Both the position numbers and the translations under genes were made by a program. The notes beneath the pieces are model-generated. The model saw only the letters and a list, made by a program, of their open reading frames with translations, had not been told where the DNA came from and did no database searches. A stretch of 64,000 nucleotides of DNA from Paragonimus westermani (taxonomy: Eukaryota; Platyhelminthes; Trematoda; Plagiorchiida; Troglotrematidae). Positions 28,201-41,100 of the stretch are shown one piece after another (position 1 is the stretch's first letter; each line of letters opens with the position of its first letter). The stretch spans positions 129,437 through 193,436 of the forward strand of contig QNGE01000868.1 in the NCBI GenBank assembly GCA_008508345.1, read 5' to 3'.

Positions 28201-31200
28201 GAAGAAAGACGGCTAATTGTTTGGTGTAGCTTAGCAAGACCAACTGACCAACAGTGATAATGTGGCAGGCAAGCCGGACGTTCTGGCTTCAGTTACCGGT
28301 TAAATTCGTGAACTCTGTGCACTGTGCAGACTGAAGGAGCTAACGTTATTCCGAAATGACGGTTCTATCGGCGGATATTGCTGTATTCCTGACCCACCCA
28401 GAGAACAGGAAAAACAAAGACCGCCTGAGCTTCGGATACAACACAAACAAGCATGAACCAAAGACTTAATATGACAGCTGAGAACCAAAATGGCACTAGC
28501 AACACGATAACAACCTGCGTTACATTACTGATAGTTTAAATATTCCGGTTATACAAACACTGGTATCACGTATACCTGGGCGGACATAGGAACAGACACA
28601 CAGTTCCATTAGACTTGTCGATCCACACGAACATATCTCTCGTTCCTGAATCTATGCAGTATAGCCGACTGTTGTGATCTGAAATTTTGGCGTTTTAACA
28701 TTATGATCGCCACAAGAGAGTACGTGGCTTCCGAAGGCCTGGTATATCGAAACGTTACCAAATTAAGAAGCCACACTGATCATGTGTAATCAGGGTGAGA
28801 GGTGGGTGTCATCAAACACTGTCAGTGTGAATTGGTTCATAAAATACCGTTATATCTGCTTCTAAGTTTTGTTGATGTAGGAGTTAATGCTTTTGTTAAA
28901 CTGGCATACTCGAGTAACTTCAACTTTCAAAAAGCTATCTGTAGCCCCTAATGGGTTTCACCTTAAGGTATTGATATACCCAGTGATATCCCCTCTTACA
29001 AACAAATCTTTCGTTACATTCTACTCCAGCTTTTCAATACAGATACTACAGAAGCCCAGTCAGTTCACAGGGTAACTGATTCATTTCGAACCGGAACTCT
29101 TGGAGGCCGGTTGACAAGTAATCTACACTTGATCTATCGCGAGGAACCTTATAGGGTAAGATTGGTTCTGAACTTTACGTTCTTTAACAATTTAAAATAT
29201 TGCATGACGGACGGTCTCCCCACTTGACCTGCTGCCTACAGTCTCTGCCTACAGCCTGTTTTAACATGTACATATCATGCATGCTTTTGTTTTGTCATAC
29301 ATCTGAGTTGGCTTGATAACAGACGAAAACTTTGTATGGCGCTCTTTCGATTGGTATTCCCACCTGTGGGTCACTTTCACTCTTGTTTCTACAGCTATGT
29401 AAGAACATGACTGGTCTTTAGATATGATTCGTTTATCTTCTCACTTTCAGTCTCGAGTTCTAATCTATCACTCGTAGGAAAAAGACCTTTGCTGATATCT
29501 GTTTGTTCAAAGTTAACAGTTACCTGCTCATTTGTTATGTTTTGCCAAGACATCGCATGTCTCACTATAGTATGCATGATGTCTTAATTAGCCGTGGGTA
29601 ATCGAGCACTCCGGATGTTATAAACTGAAAACCACCCACACATGAGCACAAATTTTGCCTTCGAGTTGATGATTCAACTGGCATCCGCCGAAAAGCTCCA
29701 GTTTCCTTCTAGTCAAATTTCTTTAGTAATGCTTATCTTTGCTACATTGAGAAGATGAATTGTGATTAACTTCCCAGTGAGGTACCCATACCAACCGTTG
29801 TGTTACTGGTCTCACACAACTTACCTCATCCAGAAGTTCTGTTGTAAATGTTTTCGGAATGAGACCACCTCGAGAGAAGGCATACTGCCTGCCATGTTAG
29901 TTCCAATTGACATTTCGACAAAATGAACTCTACAGACACGTCAAAAAGTGGATTTATTTCAATCTGCTGAGTTTTAAAATTATTCCGAATGTTGTACATT
30001 AGACACGGCTCACGCTTAGTCGCAGCCTCTGTAGTCAAAGGGAGCTTTCAATCTGTCACTTTCCAGGTACCCACTTAGTCTGTTTCCGTCTCGTGAAAAA
30101 TTTAGTCTCCTCTTTTCTGTCTATCATTTTGTCCGTCCGTTGATGGCTACATCCGCTTTTCCCCAGTGTACTTACGTAATTTTCACGTAGAGAGAGTAGA
30201 AGCAGTTTGCTCAGTGAGTGGCGTGAATGGAAGTGGGTGTTTGTTGGTACGGTTCATAATGTTTTAAATGACTTTTTTCACAGTTCTCCCATTTACTGCC
30301 AATTCAAATCAACATCCGCGAAAGACATTAAGCCATTGTTGAGTCGTATGGATCTGGTTGTAGGTACCACAGACTTTGTGCGTTTCCTAGCTACAAAGAT
30401 CTTAGTGGCAGATGTGTATGACTTTTCATTTAGAGGCGTTGATGCCTAAGTAGCTCAATATGAACCACCGAATAACGAGTTTCGGACATGTTGAAGTACA
30501 CACACATGGCGCATCACTGTCGAATTGACAACATCTTATATTTCAAGGGCGGATAGGACAAACAGCAGAGAGTTTAAGGTGGATTTCTAGTGAAACGTTC
30601 TCTTTCGGTAAAGGCTAGTCCATCAGTTGAATGTTTATCTTTAAATTGAATCTGCGTCCGGCTAACAGCCCATCCAAACTCGTAGGCGAGTGTTCAACGA
30701 GGTCATAATTACTTTCCTCAACTCGGCAAAGTGATCGATCCTAATGAAAACCATGGAAAAGACCGTATCAAACGGAATTCCTCATTCAACGGTCTAAGTC
30801 CAACAGTTACGACCAGTGAATTTGTTGAGTTCAAATGTGCACTGAAGGTTTTGTTCAGCAAGCCCACCATTAACATCAGAGACTACTGAATACGAGGCTA
30901 TGGGCCGATACATTTGTAAGTCATTCGTGCATCCACCACCGTGCCTTCAGCTGGAAGCCGATTGTTAGTGAATGGTCTTTGGAGGTTTAGCCAACTCAGC
31001 TGCTCATTGTCCAATGAATTCTAGTATATCAAGCACGAACCGCGTGAATTATATGGCGGACTCTCTTTTATTTTGGTTTCCACTTGTGACACCAAGAACC
31101 GGAAAAATTCGTGTTCCTTTCACCTTGCTGGATAGAATTTCTGGATCAGCAGTCGTGCACACTTACTGTCTTTTAAGATGCTGTCGTCCTCCAAATCCGT

Positions 31201-34200
31201 GTTTGTAAATCCGTCAGATGATCGAAATTGAGAATTACTTACTTTACTGCCGCACGTGATGTCATTTCACCTTCAGTTTAAGGAAAAGATCGTGTTGGTA
31301 TACGAATCGGACCTCTCCTACGGCGGCCAAGTCAAGACCGTGGCAATGGATGTTATGTGCCCAGGAAAAGTCGCTGTGCCGTCATTTCTACCGATTCCAA
31401 GTCGAGAGCTTCAGACCAAATATACTTGTGATAATGCTTTTAAGGTATCCCGACTTTTTACTAGATCGTGGATAATTTACTGGTACGTGGACATTGATTG
31501 CATCGTATATCCTATCAATGACTTGAGAGTGATTATCTAGGCTGAGTTTGGTCGAGGAATCTGGTCACACAAACCTTTTGAACTGCATTCTGTTTGTTTT
31601 AGAGTTTGTCTTATGATACGCTTTTTGACGCATACCTTGCCCAAAGCACAATCTCTCTCACATAGGCAACAAAATCCCACGTCTGTACAACTTGCTTGAC
31701 CGAATGAAGCCGACTTTTTCATGCTACCTGCCATAGCTGATTAACTGGTGAACATATTACCAGGCCAAAAAGGTCTTTGGACCACATGCCACTTGATGGA
31801 TTTAATGGATAAGATTAAACGAACTTTTATCCATTGCTATCTAGAAAACAGGTCCCAAACGGTTCACGATATCAATGTTCAGAAGAAATCAAAATTGCCC
31901 ACTGCCAAAGTTTACCCCCACACCAGAGATGACGTTTTGCACAGTGCGTTACGTTGTGCCGGAGCGCTGACTGTCCATAAGGAGCTATCCATAGATTGCT
32001 CTGTCCGAACAATTAATAGTCACGGGAGCCACTTAGTGGAGAGACTCATGAAGATTTAGATATACCCTGGACATTTTAAATCAAAAAGTTAGATAAAGGA
32101 TCATGTCACATCTCCTGTCGAATCTCCACTTTTACGCAACAAAATCTTATCAGGGTTGATTAATTCGCCATTTTCTTGTGCCGTCCGCACACCTCACCTC
32201 TGTGATGTGTATTATGCACAGGTGGTTCAGGACACATATAGATCTCACCTTTTACATCTTGTCGAGGAGCGAAGCAGCATCGCTATCCAGACAGTATCCA
32301 ATGACAATTTTCCGAATTTTATTGAACACGACGAATAAAACCCTCAAGGAGACTCACTAAATGAGGAAACGTGAGTCAGTGTCTTCCTTTGGCTTGATGC
32401 CAACGACTCTACTGCAATGACAGCGAAACGAAGTTTGGTACCTCTGAACTAAACTGTTAACTCTGTATCAATGTTTCTTCACATCGAGTGAAGATGTGCA
32501 TCTGCATAACAACCATGTTGGCAAGTAGTATAGTCCTTTGACTCAGCTCAGTATCTATTCGTTGTCACCTGATAAGAGGTCCTGAGAAGCACTTCACTAT
32601 GTACTCCGTTTCTGGTTCATGACCTTGAGGCCCAATGTTTAAGTCATCCCATCCGGAACCTGAAAACTTTCTCGGAAGCCCTGTTGACTTTTACTTTCAA
32701 AAAACCGTTTCCAAGGGATAAGTGAAAGAAGGGGCGCAGAAACAAAATGTGTAACTAGGCTGACTAACGTTTGAACTGATTCACCCTAACTAAGACTTCG
32801 AGTTCTAAGGTAAAAACCGTTACAAGTAACTTAAAATCCCATGCGTGCTGCTTGCTGAATGAGTTGAAAGAGCGTAGGCTACATCTCAGCAAAACGTACT
32901 ACCGACCAGCAGTCCCTTCCGACTCCTTGTTTTAGATCAAAAGAAGCTCGGTGAGGTATCAAGCCCACCATAATTTCAACTAAAAAACCTCTTGATTTTC
33001 AGTTCTAATGGGATTTATTCTCGCCCATAGTGGTCACTCCAGCTTGATGGGGAAGTAAGAATCTAAACGGTACTTTACGATGGCATATGGGCGTCTCAGG
33101 TAATCAGACCATACTGTACTACTATACTATTTAAAAACACTATTTTCGTCAATAGCTGGTTGGGAGTGCGAAATCAACGTAAGCGATGCGAAACAAATCT
33201 CGCCGTGTTTCCTCATCATTGGGAAAATAAAACCATGAATCCAATGGCGAAGTGAATAACGTGAGCGCTTTTTACTTGGAGGCGTTTTAGCTAACGAAAA
33301 TACTTATGTATTTGTTTGGTGTATATTTGGTTATTCATTTCTATCAGATCGTAAACTGTGGATGTGATTAGTTCTTTGTTAAACATTAGCCTCTATTTTG
33401 CTTGAAGCTATTTCGAAATGCCTCACTGCTCGTTTCTGTACACTGTTTGACAAGTTTCACCTGTACAATCGGACATGTAGTTGAGAGATATGATAAGAAT
33501 GATAGTTCCGTGTCACACTGAGACTGACTAGTTGCCTCCCCAATTATCTACTTGCACAGTAGTTTTCAACTGACAGTTTATTTAAACCTTGTTGCCTGCT
33601 CACAGGTCTACTCGGATCTAACTGTCATGCCTGGTTGTGAATTACGCATAGACGCTGGAGTGAAGCTTGAATTTGCACCTCACATAGGCCTCCTAGTCCT
33701 CGGACGTTTGGTTGCCCGTGGTTTCAGAAGTCAACCAATTCGGTTCGGTCCCATACCTGTCCAATCGAATCTGCCTAATCGGCCTCCGCCAGACAGATCC
33801 AATGAAATGAGGCAGGTCAAATCAGAACACCCACTTGTGGTCGGAAATGAGGACGTCACTGTGCGTATGGTTGGTCGTGTGGGCCTCACGACGACATTCG
33901 TACGCCTTCTCGGAGGCGAACGGGTGAGTCGTCACATTAACAGTGCCTGTTACTAGTGTGAATTACCGACTACAAGTATATGTATTGAATGGTGGTAGGA
34001 TGCGACAACTATAGAGCTATGGCACATTTCTGAGTATCCATGGTCTCCCACTGTGAGTCTGTGATCAATTGCTAAGTGAAATAGGCGGACAATCATTGAA
34101 GATAGAGGAGAAAGATGTTTGTAAATTTTTCTGGTGTTTATGGCCGTTGATCACTTTTTGTTTTATCATTTGCGCCCACACAGTACTTTAAAACAGAAAA

Positions 34201-37200
34201 CACGTTTCTTAATACTTACTCAAGGGCGGTCCCTATGCAGACCAAAAGTCTTATTTGAGATGTTACTCCATGACACGACTGGTTTCGTCATTGGTTAGAC
34301 TCAGTACTTGCTACCCAACACATCGCTTTCAAAAACTGGTTCCTATCAAAAAGCTGCTTGTCACAATAGTTTATGATGCTTACTTCACATTCTATGAATA
34401 ACCATTTCCATCTCATTGTCTGCTCACCAACGTCGCATTTTTCAATATTCCGTTATTAATCGTGGATTAGGTCAGCATAATACTTCAGTGTTAAGTCAAA
34501 AGACAATCCAGTGCTTCTAATGCCCTCTGTATCACAAAGATGGTCCAGAACTCCAGTTGGTGCAGTGAGCTGGCTGGGCTGGCTAAATTGGCTACAGATA
34601 TACATTAGGTCTAGTGGAACATTTTTTGGGGAAACCGTCCGAGCAGGTAAACACGGGAACGGGTTATCAGAAGCTCCGAATAATTCATAGACGTCAAAGT
34701 GAGGTGATAGATACTGAGCTGACTTTAAGTCAAAAAGTGTTGAACGTCAAACAATGAACGTGCGAACGGTGAAAGAAGTGACTGACGTTTACGAGAGCCA
34801 GTGAAAATCAACCAGTTAGCAGCAATGCCTGTTCAATGAAACCTATGTTTTACCAGGGTCCGTTCGAATACCAATAAGGTTGTGAGATCGACCGGAACGT
34901 CAGGTGCCCACACCTAGTCTCAAACTTGACGGTTCGGCATGAGGTAATGTTGACTGCTTTGGATTACACGAAACTGCGACTGGCCTCGTATTCCGATTGC
35001 ACATTTCCCCAATTGACTACCCTCATGGTTAGTGAATATACAACGTTGGTAGTTTACATCGTTCGAGGCAAAAAATAAACAAAATACCTCCTACTACACA
35101 TCAAGCATTTGACAAACACCACAAAGAAAGATGAGGAGACATTTATTGCAACCAACAGGAAGTGATTTAGTATTGAAGAATGACATATAAAGCGGTTTTT
35201 TAAGAGCAACGCAAAATGAATCCACGATACATACAAGAGAGACGGATAAGATGAGAGTTCACTGGTTTTCACTGTATACACGGTATATTTCGTCGCAAGC
35301 TATGAACAATAAACGACCGTGTCTGTTACCAGTTCATTAACAGTATTCCACGAGTGTGATTCCACGACTATCCTACAAGTTGGGAGTGAGGTAGCCCACT
35401 GGGACTATAAAAGTAATCCCTTCACGGGAATATCTGTTTTCCGTTGGTTATGGCAACCCGGTCACTTGTTGATTATAACGTGCGAGAGTAAACAGAGGTA
35501 TAAATCTCTTTAGGTTAGTAGGTAAATTAGTGACGAATTCGTCAACAGGTGCATGGTTCACCAGGTCCAGTGAGCTTGTTTTGTTCGGTTGGATGCACCT
35601 CTTAGTATTGCATTCGACTTCACCTGTCAGCTGACTTTCAATTCTTTCTTAGTGCTTCGTATCTTCACCTACCCTACCAAGGATTATGTTGGCGAAGTGA
35701 CGGTTCAAAACTATATGCGAACAACCTGATGTTCTCTTCAACATGAAAAATTTAGTCGTTGTAACTGTCTCTATAATTATTCATGAGGTTTCCCTGGGTA
35801 ATGGGTTGTTTGGAGAGACCGTAAGACGTTGTATTAACGTTCCGATTCGCCCAGTTCGATACATTTTGATTTATGTTTGTGTCTGTTGCTGCAAATAGAC
35901 TTTTCACTCTTAGTCGGAAGTGTCATTTCTAAGTGGGGATTCGTACCTGTATCGTCTGCAGTCAAATCGGTCTAACGTTAATCAGCATCCTACACAACTT
36001 ACGTCTCAATCTCTTGCTGGTAAGAACGAACACGGCCCTGAACAACACAAGTTTAACGTACTACCTTGTCTGTAGGACAAATGGCTTGTAAACCAGGTCA
36101 GCTGGCCAAATATGATTAGAACACATAGCAAAGGGTACGTTAAGGAAGAAGCGGAAACTGTCTATTTGATCCGTGGCTTCACTTGGCTCCCGTAGCCAGA
36201 ACTCGACAACGTTGGCCTAATCTCATTCAAACCGACTGAATGGCCTTCTTGAAAACGAGGCAAACAGCAGTCTGTTCATGTCTAGAATTGAGGCTTATTG
36301 TCCGGAAATAAGAATTCGTGATAGACCGATGCATGAATACTTATTGTGGAATTAGTTTTAGAAACGTAAGTCTTCCTATCCACATTCATTTCTAAATCTT
36401 AGCCTTTGGATCACGAGATGTCAAACTGCATTGCGGCAACTGACTCTAGTGCTCAAAATGCACAAGCAACTTTCGGGGCGGGTGCATCGGAAGAAGGAAT
36501 GGTACAAAAATGGCTGGAGAACTTCACGGTCGAAAATGGTTGCCTCCAAGACAACGCAGATAGTACCTGATACCTAAGTCTTATAGGTGACCACCTAGAA
36601 AGACTGGCTGAGAATGATCCCAGAAAAATTTCATAGGGTATTACACAGGATAAAAAGCCTGATCACTATAAACCCAACTAACACCCAAATAAAAACAATT
36701 TTGAAAACGTATACTCCACCGTTACTGCGAAACAAGTAGCCAATTTGAGTCAAGCTTTTCCCAGTGATGTGTGGCGAATTTCATGCAGCATTAAAAAGTG
36801 GCCTACACAACAAGCTAACGAATGTGAATTTCCCAGAAACCTACCCAAGTCTGGTTTATACCCAAAGTAATCCGTCACTACTCTCCGGCGGTCTACTACC
36901 GGAATGTTCAACTGAGTTTTCAAACTTTACTGATGAGTAGTAGGAGATGTGGTTTATTTCCAAGTTGGACATCACTCGCACTTGATCTCAGCCTTCGCAT
37001 CCAGATAGACTTTCCAGCCAGCCTCTTTCGAAAAAAAAAGCACTAGACTCGAGTTTCGCTCTCATTAGAGCTACTCATCAGTAATCTAAAATATCGCCTT
37101 GCAGGTTTAATGAGTTCAGTTATCTCGACCTATATCGGAAGTCCTAATCGCGGGGTTATCGATTGGAGTTAACAGGACAGTTACTGTGTCTGCTCTCGAG

Positions 37201-38072
37201 ACGATCGGGCAACCTGATCATTGCTCACAACCAAGAGTGGATGAGCGTTTAGATTTGATAATTCGGTCGTGCCTAATGTGAGGTCAACGGCGCAGTTTTC
37301 ACACTTTGTAGAGCAATTACAGTACAGTCGTCGTGCAAAAATGAGTGATGAAACGAAACCCGGTAACGAAGCCACCAACTCTAATCAGTAGACATGTTTC
37401 CACTTTGTTGCTTGACATTGCGAGAACACGTACTGTAACAATTACCCTGAAGTCATTTTTCCGGTTGGATTTCACAACTTCATCCGATCCATCATATTCT
37501 TTTTTTCTGTCGCCAGCAGGCTGTTATTTTTGTCGTTCAGCCAAAGAGAACATTTTAAAACAGAATTACTTTAAGTGTCATCTTAAACGTTCATTACTTT
37601 CAAACATCTTCCTTTTGATGCAAGCAGCATAAATGTTTTGCATATTCCGTTCTTACTAGAGCACTGAACATAACTGTGACCAGGTAGAAAATAAGTGTTC
37701 AATTGCAGCTAAGTTATGACTTGTCTAACGTCACGGAAAAAAGTCACCTCAGCTTGTGAGATGATCTAACAGAAGCACAATAATAATTACTAAAAACAGC
37801 TTTGTGCTTCTTCTGGACACAATAATACTTATCCTTAATCCTGATCACTTCTAGTTCAACAGGTTTATTGCGAAAATGACATGAGTGGATCATTATTGGT
37901 TAATACACGGTTAATCAACACACAAAGCATGGTTAACGGATGAACTGTATGGTCCCCCAAATCAATAAGTATTCTCTCTCACCAGGATTCTACTAACTTT
38001 GTATACAGACCAAGGTAGTAGAAGATAAATTAATGAGAATCGTTATTTGTTATCTGTGCACTAATACAACGT

Positions 38073-38111
<39 letters not shown>

Positions 38112-41100
38112 TTCAACGAACAGTCAATCCATCCAAGCAAACACATGCGAGATTAATCTCGCTTCAGGCAGTCTACCAGTAACATAAAATCTCTGCGTTA
38201 GGTTATGAATAACTTTACTGGGCTGAAGGGCGAGAGTAAATCTTACACTGGATTCACAATATGGTTGTTAGTAAAAGGTTGTAAGCGAGTGCAAAAAAAA
38301 TTATACCAAATGACAGAAGCACCTGTTGACAGTGAGAATGACGTGTGAACTACAACTATGCAGACAAACGTTAATATTTCTAAACCGCAAACAAAACGTG
38401 GATGAAAGACTATACGTTGTAAGACATGCTAGTGGTCAGCATTTAGTAAGCCCACGGCTTAGCCACAACGAATTAAAGTCAAAAGAAGTGTAGGCTTGAA
38501 CAAAATACACAGATAGCTGACAGTGCACAGTATGTACTGCAGTATATTTTGTCGTATCTCTACAAAGCACCCCTTCAGTAGAACCAATGTGCAAATTAAT
38601 CCACCAACGACCGTTTCTACGAGAACAGTAGTCCTATAGATGCCGTTTAGATAGGATGACACGCCCCCAGTTGAGTGAATAGCGAATGGAGTCTGTTATT
38701 GTTCGTGTGTTCAAAATTACAAACTGTTCGGTTCTCCACACTTCCTGTCAAACAATCACTTTCTCAGTTCACTCAATGAAAATCGGTTTAGGAATACAAG
38801 CAAAATGGATGCAAAACATTGTTACACAGTTGATCAACATGACAAGCAAAAAGAACCAACTTAATCAGTCGCTGTACATCGACCTATGACGGAAAACTCA
38901 ATCAACCAAACAGGAAATTTGGTATTATATTCACGTCTCGAAATGTACGTTTGTTAGCGTACGCGGAGGTGACCGCTACCTGACACCACCATTCTGTGCT
39001 ACGCAAGAAGGTTGTCTATGGTGTTGCTACTGCTACGATCGTAAATGTGCCATGAGCTTTATGTTTTCGTCTTGTTGCTGTTCAGATTTTTGTATATTTA
39101 AATCGCCTGCAGTAAACTCAAGCGGAGACGCGGTGAACTTCGTTCACGTTCACAAAGAAAAACGACTGTTTCAAATCTCATGGTTGACGACGTTTTGACC
39201 CGTTCAAAAATCCCGTGTCAAACGATTTCGCCTAGTAACTAACCTTACAGACACCCAAAAGTTGATAAATTTGTATTAGGGTACACAAATCCGTACACAA
39301 GTTCACACACAAACTAATGTTTGGTACGCTGCAGCAATAATAAAACCGTAACTTGACTAAAGATACGATTGCATAGGAAAGTCAGCTGTACGCAACATTA
39401 CTCTAGGTACAAGTTGAAGATCCAGTTACCCAGCCCTTTTGATTTACTGGTAGTAGGTCAGTATTGATTAAATACGCGTGCTGAACGTGTATCTGGTGCA
39501 TGTGTTTGCCTACAAAGAAGTGGTCTCACCGGTTTGGAATACTCAAACGAACAATACACGACCGCTTTTGTCCTTGTTTGAACTCACCAGTTAGTGATAT
39601 TCAGAACGGGGATCGAACTGGCCAACCTTCACGTTACGAGTTTATACTCCTATCCGCTTGTCCACCAATACTAGGTGTTGCCTGTGAAGACGGAGTTTGC
39701 ATGTGTTTATTTTTGCAGTGATTATTTTACTATCCGCGTGCTACCAATGGTTTGACACATAATTAAATGGATCGAACAGATTTTACATCGTTACCTCGCT
39801 GGTTAACCGAATGAAATCACCCTGATTATTAATAGGTCACCCGATCGGTTTTCTGTTACTTGACCTCACCTCACGTGAGCGTCTCCGCATGTGGCCAATG
39901 ACTGAAAGCGGGAGTCTGTTTAGGTCTGTCGGTCGATTAGATTGCATTTTCTAACGAAGACGGCTGGATAGTTAGCCTCACTGGGAGTTGTTCAAGCCAT
40001 ATACTCCTTTGATTTGCTTACACAAATGTTCTTCTGATGTCACCGGTTTGCCCTGTTTCTGCACATCGCATGTACTCTACCACGCAACCAGACTGAGTGA
40101 ATCTCGTTTAGATCTGTTAACTGACTCCAAGGATACAAAGGGCTTCTGAATGCAGAATGAATGTAACCCACATATTCAAGCATTTTCAATTGTTTACCTG
40201 TCTTTCAGGCAGAAGAAGGCTTTGTTCACTTCTACAATTCTACTGCACAGCGCTGGGATGTCGCTTGCGATCCTCAGTTCTCCATCGAAGTAGCACAGGT
40301 GAGAAATTCCGTCCATCACTGATGTGACAGGAATGCTTTAACGGTTGCTGTCACCTAAACCTTTATGGTGTCGAAGCTTTTCTTCTTGTTAAGACTGCTC
40401 ATCTACGTGCCTGCTGAATTTTGCATGTTAATTACCAATGCTTTTCTGATGACTTGTCACACCATTAAAGAAAGAATTTATGTCACGAGATGTCAACATT
40501 TCGCTTACACTTATGGGCAGCAAAATCAGCGCATCAGATTCCAAATAACGTGCCATATATAAACAGCAATATCGCTCAAGGGGGTTACTGAAATAGAACA
40601 TTCCAGCCTAATCCATAAGTCTCAATTGCGAGGATATTAACTGGAGTTCATGATCGATAACTGTTTCCCATCAAGACAAAAGTGAAACCAGAGTCCGGTG
40701 TTTATTTTCAAAAGGGGTTGCTTAAAAAGCCCATTTGAAGGCGGAAGCTCCGAGCAACCTGAAGTTGGCCAAATCCCCGACTACTTATTGGTAATTTGTT
40801 TATCTAGTTACCGACCTTTCACGTGCATATTTTGTTACACGATTGTGTGGCAGTAAAGTATGTTCATCCCCTTTACTTCGTCTTTCATTTCTGAAGGTGG
40901 TTTGTCAGGAACTTGGTCAACCCACACTGAATGCGATTGTACGCACTTCAAGACTGTACGATTTCCAGTTGTATGGATTTGAAAATCCGCTGGTACAGAA
41001 GCACGTTTGGATGGAAAGCTATGTGTGTCATGGTTTTGAAACTCATCGCCACCAGTGCATTCGGAGGCTGAATTATGACAGTGTGAGGTCAGTGTCAAAA

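Larger units (their letters stand above)
33924..40208 (+). other. bark intron 8
   Basis: This 6.3-kb GT-AG intron contains the SINE/composite repeat at 36922-37292, an AT microsatellite at 38076-38109 and a tRNA-like segment at 39600-39672. 33924-36921 and 37293-38075 show nothing recognisable. Confidence 0.65.

Noticed and set aside
41076..41090. Donor GTGAGG at 41083 for exon 10
   Set aside because: The site looks strong but leaves phase 0, which does not join exon 11. GTCAGT at 41088 gives the correct phase and the expected SRCR end.
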